A DNA stretch of 64,000 bases, from NCBI GenBank assembly GCA_012799605.1, contig JAAZKX010000032.1:1-64000 (forward strand). The letters are read 5' to 3'. This document shows, piece after piece, positions 29,229 through 37,829 of the stretch. Within the stretch, counting starts at the first letter, position 1. The number at the start of each line of letters is the position of its first letter. A model generated the notes under the pieces. It was not told the DNA's origin, searched no databases, and worked only from the letters and a program-made list of their open reading frames with translations. The position numbers and the translations under genes are program-made. This DNA is from Bacillota bacterium (GTDB lineage: Bacteria > Bacillota > DTU030 > DUMP01).

Positions 29229-29795
29229 TTATCTCATACCGGGCGCTAGTTTCCGAACCAAATCATCCACATCTTGGCTAAAAGTCGAGGCCGGCTTATT
29301 AGCCCTCATCCCCTCAGCTACTTTACGAACTTGATTTACAGTACCAGCATCAGTGGCCACAGCTACCCCGGTTAAGCGGTTATCGGCTTTACGCAACCGC
29401 ATCATTATTTCATTTTTTACCCCAGCTGCATCGCCTTGACCGCCTCGGGGAACATCCCGTTCAAGCTCTGCCCCAACTAATGCAGTTTTTCCGGACAAAA
29501 CCACCCAGGCCTTGTTTACTCCGGGGACTTTTTCTGCCTCTTGGGCTAATTTGTTTTGCAGATTCGTTACTTCTTTTGTACCAGTGGGCATCGGTGTTGC
29601 CGGGGCTGACGGAGTCGAAGGGGTTGCTGGTGCCGGCGTAGTCCGGGGCGTTGTCTCCGTGGGCGCCGGTGTGGTTGGCGCAGGCATCCGGGTAGAAAAG
29701 GGCTTTCTCTGTGCCATACCGCAGCCAACAAGCCCGACAGATATAATCAGCAGCAGGCAAAAGGAGAGGATTCCCCACGAATACTTTGTTTTCAT
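29229..29795 (-). CDS. YhcN/YlaJ family sporulation lipoprotein
   Basis: A 188-residue lipoprotein. A signal peptide ends at the lipobox LVGC (lipidated C25). A Pro/Thr/Ala-rich stretch of about 40 residues (after residue 35) separates it from the conserved YhcN/YlaJ domain (about 75-165): VTNLQNKLAQEAEKVPGV, VVLSGKTALVGAELE, LRKADNRLTGVAVATD. In Bacillus relatives are forespore-made inner-spore-membrane lipoproteins with roles in germination. A sigma-G-like promoter is seen upstream (29833-29863), consistent with that. Confidence 0.85.
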   Translation of the reverse strand: MKTKYSWGILSFCLLLIISVGLVGCGMAQRKPFSTRMPAPTTPAPTETTPRTTPAPATPSTPSAPATPMPTGTKEVTNLQNKLAQEAEKVPGVNKAWVVLSGKTALVGAELERDVPRGGQGDAAGVKNEIMMRLRKADNRLTGVAVATDAGTVNQVRKVAEGMRANKPASTFSQDVDDLVRKLAPGMR

Positions 29796-29832
29796 CTTGT
29801 CACCTCCCTGGCTTTATAATTTCCTCCAAATT

Positions 29833-29863
29833 TAGTATCACAGGGAGAGAAACAATCTATCCG
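29833..29863 (-). promoter_or_regulatory. Possible forespore-type promoter for the lipoprotein
   Basis: On the minus strand CGGATA (29863-29858) and GATACTA (29839-29833) are 18 bases apart, close to the forespore sigma-G pattern (TGNATA and CATACTA). The transcript would begin a short distance before the GGAGGAA upstream of the lipoprotein gene. One mismatch in each box keeps it tentative. Confidence 0.35.
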
Positions 29864-29897
29864 TGGAGAATCCTACCAGCCATAATTTCCCATAAAA

Positions 29898-31355
29898 TTA
29901 CTCTTTTACTACCCGCAGTTTGATCAGGCGATTGTCCCGCGGCCCTTGAACCCGGTACCCTTCTTCAATCATCAGGGCAATGTATTGTGTCACGGCAGCT
30001 GATATTTCTTCTCCCGGGCAGAGTATGGGGATTCCCGGCGGATAGCAGGTAACAGTTTCAGTACTTATACGGCCCACCGCTTCAGACAAATTCACGCTGA
30101 TAGTCGGGGCAAAGAAGGCCTCCCGCGGCGTCATAACTTGTCTTGGCAGCGGGGGAATAGTAAAATTTCCGGTTTTGCTTTTTTTGCCGTTGTATGCCTT
30201 GGCTATCGTACGGAAAGCATCCACCAAAGCGGAAATATCGTCAGCATTATTTCCCGGGCCTACCATAAATAATACATTGTTTAAATCAGCTAATTCCACT
30301 TGAATTCCGTGCTTGTATCTCAGTGCGAGTTCGACTTGTTGACCGGTAAGCCCTAACCGGCGCACATTCACTGTTACCTTGGTTGGATCCAACCGGCAGG
30401 CTGCTTCTTGACCCAGTTGCTTCGGGTCCAAGACGATTAAGCCGGCTATTTTCTTCAGTTCTCGCCGTAGTTTATTAGCCAGTTCGATAGTACGGTCAAG
30501 TAATACTCGCCCGTTTTGGACCATTTGTTGGCGGGCTAAATCTAGCGAAGCCAACAGTAAATAAGAAGCGCTGGTAGAAAGAAGCATTGTTAAAGCAGTC
30601 CGTAACCGTTCCAGGTCAAGCCGAGCACCCTGTATATGCAACCACGAGCTTTGGGTTAAGCTGGTGAGCGTTTTGTGAGCACCTTGGGCACAGGCATCAG
30701 CACCTACGGTCAAGGCCCCAGGAGGTAGGGCCGGATGGAAATAAAAATGGGGGCCGTGAGCTTCATCCACCAATAAAGGACGCTCGTAGCGATGGGTTAT
30801 CTCCGCCAGAGAACCTAGATCGCAGCTAGTGCCATAATAAGTGGGATTAATGAGCAATGCCGCTTTTGCTTCAGGATGGGCTTCCCAAGCGGAGTTTAGT
30901 TGTTCGGTTGTAATTCCCAAGGCAATACCGAATTCCTCGTTTATCTCCGGTGCCAAAAAAATCGGTTTGGCGCCGCTTAAAACAACCCCGGCTATCATGG
31001 ATTTATGCATATTACGGGGAACAAGAATCTTATCCCCGGCTCCGCACACAGTTAAAATCAAAGCCTGGAGCCCTGAAGAGGTGCCGTTGATCAGGAAAAA
31101 GCTTTCTTTGGCCCCGAATGCCTGGGCCAAAAGTTTTTCGGCTGCTTTGATAATCCCCGTAGGTTGCAGCAAATCATCCATGCCTTCGACCCCGGTGATA
31201 TCTAATTCATACAGCTTCTTCCCTAAAATTTCCTCGGCTAGCGGAGAAATTTGTCCGCCGCCTTTGTGTCCGGGCATATGGAACCGTATTATTTTATCTT
31301 CGGCATATCGTCTAACCGCTTCCGCAAGCGGAGCGTGCCTTTGTTCAGGCTGCAT
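29898..31355 (-). CDS. Orn/Lys/Arg decarboxylase family PLP enzyme (SpeA/YaaO type)
   Basis: A 485-residue fold-type I decarboxylase of the Gram-positive group represented by arginine decarboxylase SpeA and YaaO. Motifs: the N-terminal HMPGHKGG, INGTSSGLQALI, LLVDEAHGPHFYF with D197, and the Schiff-base lysine K228 in QGAHKTLTSLTQ. Such enzymes make agmatine, cadaverine or putrescine; which one cannot be told from this sequence. It overlaps the CofE-like gene upstream by 11 bases, so the two are translationally coupled. Confidence 0.87.
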   Translation of the reverse strand: MQPEQRHAPLAEAVRRYAEDKIIRFHMPGHKGGGQISPLAEEILGKKLYELDITGVEGMDDLLQPTGIIKAAEKLLAQAFGAKESFFLINGTSSGLQALILTVCGAGDKILVPRNMHKSMIAGVVLSGAKPIFLAPEINEEFGIALGITTEQLNSAWEAHPEAKAALLINPTYYGTSCDLGSLAEITHRYERPLLVDEAHGPHFYFHPALPPGALTVGADACAQGAHKTLTSLTQSSWLHIQGARLDLERLRTALTMLLSTSASYLLLASLDLARQQMVQNGRVLLDRTIELANKLRRELKKIAGLIVLDPKQLGQEAACRLDPTKVTVNVRRLGLTGQQVELALRYKHGIQVELADLNNVLFMVGPGNNADDISALVDAFRTIAKAYNGKKSKTGNFTIPPLPRQVMTPREAFFAPTISVNLSEAVGRISTETVTCYPPGIPILCPGEEISAAVTQYIALMIEEGYRVQGPRDNRLIKLRVVKE

Positions 31356-32007
31356 TCGTGCCTACCCCCTTAAGTTCGGAGCGATAATTCTTAATCAACA
31401 GCAGAGGGGTTTGTTGTTCGTAGTTTCCGGCCGGGTTATCAAAAAAAAGACTTGGAATCTGGTGGCGAGGTACGCCAGAAGAAGCCCCTACTACATCGGC
31501 TTTACCCAAATCATTGGCATCCATCACCACCGCATCTATTCCGATGCAGTCCGAGATAGCCTGAGCCACTTGGTCTGCTTTTTCCGGTCCAAGCACGATA
31601 ACATCATGATAAGGATGCATAGTTCCAGCCACATCATCGATTAGAGCAACCGCAGGGCCAGCTATTCGATAAAAAAAACCCGGTACAGTTAAAATTCTTC
31701 CGATAGCTCCGGCAGCTGCCGCTAGCAGTATTCGAACTATTCCTACTTCATTTATAGCCAACTGTATTGTCGCAGCCGAAGTCAAACTGCCGTGCCGTTG
31801 CGGGAACCGACACAGGAAACGAGCAATAAACCCAGTCTTGATATCTTCTTGGCGATAAAAACGTCCCTGGCTGATGGCAACAACGCTTTCAGCCACGGCT
31901 ATAAGATCGGCTGGCTCGGCCAATCTACCCGCATAACGCGCCGTTACCTGCACAATATCATCATGTTCGGTAATCAGGTGTGTGCGCAAAGGGATTTTTA
32001 CAGCCAT
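31345..32007 (-). CDS. F420-0:gamma-glutamyl ligase (CofE)-like protein
   Basis: A 220-residue protein of the CofE-like (F420 ligase) family. The N-terminal VKIPLRTHLITEHDDI and VAVAESVVAISQGRF resemble the family's RT-E-D and AEK-V opening, and the C-terminal PHHDVIVLGPEK-like segment and DANDLGKADVVGAS follow the family layout (GIDAVVMDANDLG). CofE adds glutamate to a phosphate-linked acceptor using GTP. No other F420-synthesis gene is nearby, so another acceptor is likely. ATG with GGAGGTG upstream. It overlaps the PLP decarboxylase by 11 bases. Confidence 0.75.
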   Translation of the reverse strand: MAVKIPLRTHLITEHDDIVQVTARYAGRLAEPADLIAVAESVVAISQGRFYRQEDIKTGFIARFLCRFPQRHGSLTSAATIQLAINEVGIVRILLAAAAGAIGRILTVPGFFYRIAGPAVALIDDVAGTMHPYHDVIVLGPEKADQVAQAISDCIGIDAVVMDANDLGKADVVGASSGVPRHQIPSLFFDNPAGNYEQQTPLLLIKNYRSELKGVGTNAA

Positions 32008-32126
32008 AAGTTCACCTCCACCTATGGGCAGGCTATGTTTATGGCATCTTTTCGGTTACTGTAAAGGTCTGCTCTTTATTGGAATAGAATAAAGTAGTTA
32101 TTAAATGATATTTATTTTCAATTGGG

Positions 32127-33029
32127 GTGAACAAGGTGGCTTCACCAGCTTTACTGGTCAATGTGCGCACACACGAGGCACAAATGGGTACCACCACTAT
32201 GACAGCAGGCTCTCTAATCGGCTTTGATTTTTGGGGAAAACCAGTTCTATCTAGCTGTGAAAGCCGGCAAAATCGAATCGAATTTATTTTTACCGCTGCA
32301 GGTTTAAACATGCCCAGCGGTACGCTTGACGTTGCCGACAGTTTGGTTAAAAACGTTTCAGTATCCCAACCTGCGCCGGCGACAGTTAAAATCAACATCA
32401 ACTGTTATTTTCCCGGCCCCTGGGAGCTGGATCAGGATCTGGGAGCGTTATCCCGTTATAACGTTTATATAAAACCAGAGCCGTTGTTTAGCCTGTTCGC
32501 TGGTAAGGTTATTTTGTTAGATCCCTGGATCCGGCCGCAAGCCCAAGGCCCTACAGGGCTGGCAGAAAAAATAGTCAGCTGCGATATTGCCCGCCGCCTG
32601 GCTCGCTTGTTGGGTGGCGTTAAAGCCCGGCCCCATTTTAGCCTGTTCTCGCCCGCATTTCCCATCCTGTCACCGGTTTCAGTGCGTAGCGGCTACCCTT
32701 GTCAGGCCGTGTTATCTGTGGCTGTCTTGCATAAACAAATTAAGCCGCGTTCAGGTTTCGGCCTGCTTACCTGGCCGCAATCAGAAAAGAGCATTCGGTT
32801 GGGGTCTGTCTTAAAAACAAACCTGCAGGCGAAACTGCCCCTTCCCCTTATTTTAGATGGGACCACCACCAGCCGGCTTTTGAAGGAGCTACCGCTCCCG
32901 GGAGCTGTTGTCAAGGCCGGCTGCATCTCCCACCGCATCGATGAAGGGTTGTTGCGCGATATTGATTACCGCCAAAAAGTTGCCCAAGGCATTTTCAACG
33001 CTTTGCGGGAGTTTTTCGCTTACGGCTGA
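32127..33029 (+). CDS. Degenerate N-acetylmuramoyl-L-alanine amidase-like protein
   Basis: A 300-residue protein. The first ~115 residues resemble the AMIN domain (NRIEFIFTAAGL) and the rest resembles an amidase_3 fold: VILLDPWIRPQAQGPTGLAEK (129-148) aligns with the family's VxIDPGHGG...GLxEK, and AVVKAGCISHRIDEGLLRD aligns with the PAVLVExGFISNxxExxLL. The first zinc histidine of DPGH is replaced (I135), and the catalytic glutamate of LVE is lysine (K263); E147 and H202 remain. This is expected to abolish hydrolysis, so it is probably a binding pseudoenzyme. No signal peptide is seen. GTG at 32127, or at 32136 which has the better GGGGTG ribosome-binding site, is the start. Its end overlaps uvrC by ten bases. 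Confidence 0.68.
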   Translation: MNKVASPALLVNVRTHEAQMGTTTMTAGSLIGFDFWGKPVLSSCESRQNRIEFIFTAAGLNMPSGTLDVADSLVKNVSVSQPAPATVKININCYFPGPWELDQDLGALSRYNVYIKPEPLFSLFAGKVILLDPWIRPQAQGPTGLAEKIVSCDIARRLARLLGGVKARPHFSLFSPAFPILSPVSVRSGYPCQAVLSVAVLHKQIKPRSGFGLLTWPQSEKSIRLGSVLKTNLQAKLPLPLILDGTTTSRLLKELPLPGAVVKAGCISHRIDEGLLRDIDYRQKVAQGIFNALREFFAYG

Positions 33030-34834
33030 TCTTCTTCCGGATGGAAATGTTGGTAAAGGGCTTCAGCCACCGGCCGCGGCAGCCCGGGTATGGCAAGCAG
33101 GTCTTTTAGCGGGGCCGCTTGCAAGTTCTTTACCGAACCAAAATGTGATAGCAGTAGGCGCCGGCGTTTAGGGCCGATGCCTGGCACCTCGTCCAGTTCT
33201 GATTTGAGAGTGCTGCGTTGGCGCAGCAGACGGTGATAATCCAAGGCAAATCGATGGGCTTCATCCCGTACTTGCTGCAGCAGATGCAAAGCTGCAGAGT
33301 CATCAGGGAGTCGGATCGGGTCTTGGCCTTCTTTATACAGTTCTTCTTGTTGTTCGGCCAAGGCACAGACCGGGATTTGTCCCAAACCTAGTTCTTTGAG
33401 CACCCGGCTGGCGGCGGACAACTGTCCTTGTCCGCCGTCAATTAAAATCAGCTCCGGTAGCAGCAAACAGCTGCGCAGGCTGCCGCCATAGCGCCGTTTT
33501 ACCATCTCAGCCAACATAGCATAATCATCGCTTTCAAACACCGTCCGGATGCGAAAGCGGCGGTAATGAGCCTTAAATGGCTGGCCATCAACAAAGACAG
33601 CCATGGATCCAACCGCGTGCTGGCCCCGAATATTGGAAATATCGAAGCCTTCAATTCGCCGCGGTGCCGCCGGTAAATCTAACACCACCTGAAGGTCTGC
33701 CAGTGCCTCCCGGGACAGTTCAGTCCGCCTTTTTTGTAGCTCTTCAGCTTCTTGCAGAGCCAAAACCGCATTTTCGGCCGCCAGCCGTACCAAGGCTTTT
33801 TTTGTCCCTCGCTGAGGGACATGTAACTTAACCCTGCGTCCACTTTTCTGGCTTAGATAGGATGCTATCAGTTCTTGTTCATCTGCTTTTTCAGCTAAAA
33901 TAATCAGCGGCGGCACTATCGCCGCTCGTGCATAATAGTCTTTTAAAAATGCTGACAGCAAATACGAGCGCTCATAACCTTGGCTGTCGGTCAAAAAAAA
34001 GGTTTCCCGAGCTAGCATTTTTCCAGCCCGTACCTGAAAAACCTGTATACAAGTTTTGCTAGAGCCAGCAGCCAAAGCGATAACGTCCTGATCCTCCCCC
34101 TGCAGTGAGACCACTGTTTGACGTTCCAGCATTCGCTTTACTGCAGTTATCTGATCCCTAAGCTTGGCCGCTTGTTCAAAATTAAGCTGCTCGGCTGCCT
34201 CAGCCATCCGCTTATTGAGGCGGTCTAAAATTATATTTTGCTGCCCCTCCAAAAACAAAACCAACTCCTGCACCATTTCCCCATATTCTTCCGGCTTGAT
34301 TGCATCCTGGCAAGGACCCCGGCAGCGGTTGATATAAAAATTAAGGCAGGGCCGTTTACGACGGTTGAAATTATAATTGCTGCAGGTTCTAAGAGGAAAA
34401 ATTCTCTTTAACAAGTGTAGGGTTTCATTTAAAGCGCCTACATCTGTATAGGGCCCGAAATAGCGCGCACCATCATTTTTTATCTGTCGAGTAACCACCA
34501 GCCGGGGAAAATCTTCATTTGTAGTTAGTTTTAAATAAGGATATTGTTTATCATCACGCAGTAAAATATTGTAACGCGGCTGATGATTTTTAATAAAATT
34601 ACATTCCAAGGCTAAAGCCTCAATTTCCGAGTTGGTGACAATATATTCAAAGTCCTGCAGTTTTTTCAGCATAGCGCCCACTTTGGGAGGATGATTGCGG
34701 GTGCGAAAATATGACCGCAGCCTGTTCTTTAGATTCACTGCTTTGCCTACATAGATTATTTTGTTGAACTTATCTTTCATCAAATATACGCCGGGCTGGT
34801 CCGGGACCAGTTCTAATTTTTTTTCCAAATCCAC
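33020..34834 (-). CDS. uvrC: UvrABC system protein C
   Basis: Dual-incision endonuclease of nucleotide excision repair, 604 residues. The N-terminal GIY-YIG nuclease (PGVYLMKDKFNKIIYVGKA, about 14-32), a Cys-rich stretch (CSNYNFNRRKRPCLNFYINRCRGPC), a UVR UvrB-binding motif (about 205-235), the central RNase H-like nuclease (RIEGFDISNIRGQ and LILIDGGQGQLSAA), and two C-terminal helix-hairpin-helix motifs (VPGIGPKRRRLLL) follow in the standard order. It starts four bases after uvrA, co-transcribed. Confidence 0.97.
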   Translation of the reverse strand: MDLEKKLELVPDQPGVYLMKDKFNKIIYVGKAVNLKNRLRSYFRTRNHPPKVGAMLKKLQDFEYIVTNSEIEALALECNFIKNHQPRYNILLRDDKQYPYLKLTTNEDFPRLVVTRQIKNDGARYFGPYTDVGALNETLHLLKRIFPLRTCSNYNFNRRKRPCLNFYINRCRGPCQDAIKPEEYGEMVQELVLFLEGQQNIILDRLNKRMAEAAEQLNFEQAAKLRDQITAVKRMLERQTVVSLQGEDQDVIALAAGSSKTCIQVFQVRAGKMLARETFFLTDSQGYERSYLLSAFLKDYYARAAIVPPLIILAEKADEQELIASYLSQKSGRRVKLHVPQRGTKKALVRLAAENAVLALQEAEELQKRRTELSREALADLQVVLDLPAAPRRIEGFDISNIRGQHAVGSMAVFVDGQPFKAHYRRFRIRTVFESDDYAMLAEMVKRRYGGSLRSCLLLPELILIDGGQGQLSAASRVLKELGLGQIPVCALAEQQEELYKEGQDPIRLPDDSAALHLLQQVRDEAHRFALDYHRLLRQRSTLKSELDEVPGIGPKRRRLLLSHFGSVKNLQAAPLKDLLAIPGLPRPVAEALYQHFHPEEDQP

Positions 34835-34838
34835 CTGG

Positions 34839-37691
34839 TTATTTCACCTGCCTCAGTTCGGCCGGGGCTGTGCTTTTTTCCAGCAAGGGGCGCAAGAATT
34901 GGCCGGTATACGAATTCTCACAGCGACAAATTTCTTCCGGCGTGCCTACAGCCAGCAGTTGTCCGCCTTTTTCGCCGCCCTCAGGCCCCAAATCAATCAC
35001 GTAATCAGCAGCTTTAATTACATCCAAGTTATGTTCGATCACCACTACTGTATTGCCGCCATCGACTAACCGCTGCAGTATACGTACTAGCTTTTCAATA
35101 TCGGCAAAATGCAAGCCTGTAGTTGGTTCATCGAGAATATATAAGGTACGTCCGGTAGAACGGCGGGACAATTCGGTGGCCAGCTTTACCCGCTGTGCTT
35201 CCCCTCCGGATAAAGTCGTTGCCGGCTGTCCCAGCTTGATGTAGCCGAGGCCAACATCGGACAACGCTTGCAGTCTGTTAGCTACGCGCGGAATATGGGC
35301 AAAAAAGGAAAGCGCTTCAGTAACAGTCATATTAAGCACATCGGCTATGTTTTTTCCTTTGTACTTTATCTCCAAAGTTTCCCGGTTGTAGCGTTGGCCT
35401 TTACAGACTTCGCAGGGCACATATACATCAGGCAAAAAGTGCATTTCGATTTTAAGGATCCCATCGCCACGGCAGGCTTCGCAGCGTCCGCCTCGCACAT
35501 TAAAACTAAACCGGCCTGGCTTATAACCGCGCATCCTGGCGTCCGCCGTAAGGCTAAACAATTCCCGAATAGGATCAAAGGCGCCGGTATAAGTAGCCGA
35601 GTTAGATCTGGGCGTACGACCAATGGGTGCTTGATCGATAGCGATCACTTTGTCCAAATATTCTCTACCCGTTATCTCCCGATGGCGTCCGGCCGGTTTT
35701 CGGGCCTGATGCAAATCCTGGGCTAATTGGCGGTACAAAATATTATTGACCAAAGTGCTCTTGCCCGATCCGGATACGCCGGTTACGCAAACAAACAAAC
35801 CTATGGGTATTTTGACATCAATATTTTTAAGGTTATGTTCAGCTGCCCCTACCACTTCCAGCCACTGGTCACCGGGCTGGCGACGCGAAAAGGGAACGGG
35901 AATGCTGCGCTTTCCACTCAAATATTGCCCGGTTATTGAGCGAGAACAAGCTTTAACCTGCTCGGGCGAACCGGTCGCAACCAAATATCCGCCTTGTTCA
36001 CCAGCTCCCGGCCCGATGTCCAGCAAAAAATCGGCCGCAGCCATTGTTTCAGCGTCATGTTCCACCACAATTATAGTGTTCCCCAAATCGCGCAGATCCT
36101 TCAAGGTTTTCAGTAGCCGTTGATTATCGCGCTGGTGCAGTCCAATAGTGGGTTCATCCAAAATATATAAAACACCGGTTAAACCGGAACCGATCTGGGT
36201 GGCCAACCGAATTCGTTGGGCCTCTCCTCCGGACAAGCTGCCCGCTACCCGGTCTAGGGTCAAATAATCCAAGCCAACATTGAGCAAGAAGCCCAACCGA
36301 GCTTGAATTTCTTTCAATATTCGTTCCGCTATCAAGCGGTCGCGTTCACTAAGCCGCAGTTTGGAAAAAAACTTATGGGCCTGGGCTACAGAACTTTTGG
36401 TTATAGTAGCGATGTTTTTACCTGCTACCGTCACCGCCAGCGCTTCTGGCCGCAATCGCTTCCCCTGACAAGCAGGACACGGATGAGGGTTCATATATTC
36501 TTCATACTCGGAACGGGCCCCCTGAGACTGCGACTCCCGGTAACGCCGCTTAAGAATGGGTATTACCCCTTCAAAATCCGTAGTGAAAATCCGCTGGTCA
36601 CCCCACCGGGTTTGATAGTCCACCCGGAAACGTTCACCGTCATTGCCCTCTAAAAGTATCTTTAAGTATTTGGGGTCGAGGTCTTTTAGTGGAACTTCAG
36701 TGCTAAATCCATAATGAGAGGCCAACGCCTCCAAAATTTGGGGGAAATAATTGGTCGACCGGCTAAAAGGCGCTATAGCCCCTTCTGCGATGGACTTGTC
36801 CATATCGGGAATAACGAGCTCAGGATCGATTTCCATAGTAGTGCCCAATCCAGTGCACTCGGGGCAAGCCCCATAAGGGCTGTTGAAAGAAAACAGCCGC
36901 GGTGATAATTCCTCAAAGCTAAAGCCGCAGGCAGGACAAGCAAATTTTTGCGAAAATGTCAGCTCCTCGCCGTCCAGCACAGAAACCTGGACTAAACCGT
37001 CGCTTAAGCCCAAAGTGAGTTCCAAGGAATCAGCCAAGCGTTTGCGAATGCCATCGCGGATCCGAAGTCTGTCCACCACTACCTCCACCGTGTGCTTTTT
37101 ATTTTTTTCTAGTTTGATTTCTTCGGTCAATTCACGTATTTTTCCGTCCACACGGATCCGGACAAAACCTTGGCGTTGTATGTCCTCGATAATACGCCGG
37201 TGCTCACCTTTACGGCCGCGAACTAAGGGGGCTAAAATCAATATCCTGCTATTTTCCGGCAACTTGAGCAGCTGATCTACCATTTCGTCCACTGTCTGGC
37301 GCCTGATCCGGTTGTTGCAGTGAGGACAGTGCGGAAGGCCGATACGGGCAAACAACAGTCGCAGATAGTCATAGATTTCCGTAACTGTACCTACCGTGGA
37401 CCGCGGATTGTGTATAGTGCTTTTTTGATCGATAGAGATAGCTGGCGACAGTCCTTCGATTAAATCCAGATCAGGCTTATCCATCTGCCCCAAAAATTGC
37501 CGGGCATAAGCTGAAAGCGATTCTACATACCGGCGCTGGCCTTCAGCATAAATAGTATCGAATGCCAGCGAAGATTTGCCCGAACCAGACAAACCGGTAA
37601 TCACCACTAGCTGCTCCCGCGGTATATCAACATCTATATTTTTAAGGTTATGCTGCCTGGCACCCCGGATTTTTATATATTTTTGGGCCAT
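34839..37691 (-). CDS. uvrA: UvrABC system protein A
   Basis: Damage-recognition ATPase, 950 residues, full length. Two ABC ATPase modules are visible: Walker [10 protein letters not shown] (about 34-42) and GVSGSGKST in the second half, with signature LSGGEAQR in each and DEPT Walker B. Zinc fingers [12 protein letters not shown]... CPECTG and the C-terminal CEACRGDG...CEVCKG are intact. It is directly upstream of uvrC. The promoter lies at 37733-37760. Confidence 0.97.
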   Translation of the reverse strand: MAQKYIKIRGARQHNLKNIDVDIPREQLVVITGLSGSGKSSLAFDTIYAEGQRRYVESLSAYARQFLGQMDKPDLDLIEGLSPAISIDQKSTIHNPRSTVGTVTEIYDYLRLLFARIGLPHCPHCNNRIRRQTVDEMVDQLLKLPENSRILILAPLVRGRKGEHRRIIEDIQRQGFVRIRVDGKIRELTEEIKLEKNKKHTVEVVVDRLRIRDGIRKRLADSLELTLGLSDGLVQVSVLDGEELTFSQKFACPACGFSFEELSPRLFSFNSPYGACPECTGLGTTMEIDPELVIPDMDKSIAEGAIAPFSRSTNYFPQILEALASHYGFSTEVPLKDLDPKYLKILLEGNDGERFRVDYQTRWGDQRIFTTDFEGVIPILKRRYRESQSQGARSEYEEYMNPHPCPACQGKRLRPEALAVTVAGKNIATITKSSVAQAHKFFSKLRLSERDRLIAERILKEIQARLGFLLNVGLDYLTLDRVAGSLSGGEAQRIRLATQIGSGLTGVLYILDEPTIGLHQRDNQRLLKTLKDLRDLGNTIIVVEHDAETMAAADFLLDIGPGAGEQGGYLVATGSPEQVKACSRSITGQYLSGKRSIPVPFSRRQPGDQWLEVVGAAEHNLKNIDVKIPIGLFVCVTGVSGSGKSTLVNNILYRQLAQDLHQARKPAGRHREITGREYLDKVIAIDQAPIGRTPRSNSATYTGAFDPIRELFSLTADARMRGYKPGRFSFNVRGGRCEACRGDGILKIEMHFLPDVYVPCEVCKGQRYNRETLEIKYKGKNIADVLNMTVTEALSFFAHIPRVANRLQALSDVGLGYIKLGQPATTLSGGEAQRVKLATELSRRSTGRTLYILDEPTTGLHFADIEKLVRILQRLVDGGNTVVVIEHNLDVIKAADYVIDLGPEGGEKGGQLLAVGTPEEICRCENSYTGQFLRPLLEKSTAPAELRQVK

Positions 37692-37732
37692 GGCTGAATC
37701 ACTGCTTTCCTCGGGCCATATTTTCTCGCCTC

Positions 37733-37760
37733 ATTATATCACACCGAATATGAAAGCCAA
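37733..37760 (-). promoter_or_regulatory. Promoter for uvrA-uvrC
   Basis: On the minus strand TTGGCT (37760-37755), 16 bases, then TATAAT (37738-37733). The base before is TGA, giving an extended -10 (TGnTATAAT). The transcript start would be about 35 bases before the ATG. No LexA-like repeat is evident. Confidence 0.6.
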
Positions 37761-37784
37761 TAGACGGTCAATAATAAACAGCAG

Positions 37785-37808
37785 AAAAAAAGAGGGGCTC
37801 GCCCCTCC
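37785..37808 (-). terminator. Rho-independent terminator after ppsA
   Basis: Stem GAGGGG/CCCCTC (37792-37797 and 37802-37807) with a 4-base loop, then seven T on the minus strand (37785-37791). It ends the ppsA transcript 22 bases after its stop. Confidence 0.85.
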
Positions 37809-37829
37809 TATTTCTTTAGCTAAATAATT

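Noticed and set aside
30841-31644. 267-codon plus-strand open frame
   Set aside because: It is antisense to the decarboxylase and the CofE-like gene, with no ribosome-binding site or recognisable domain.
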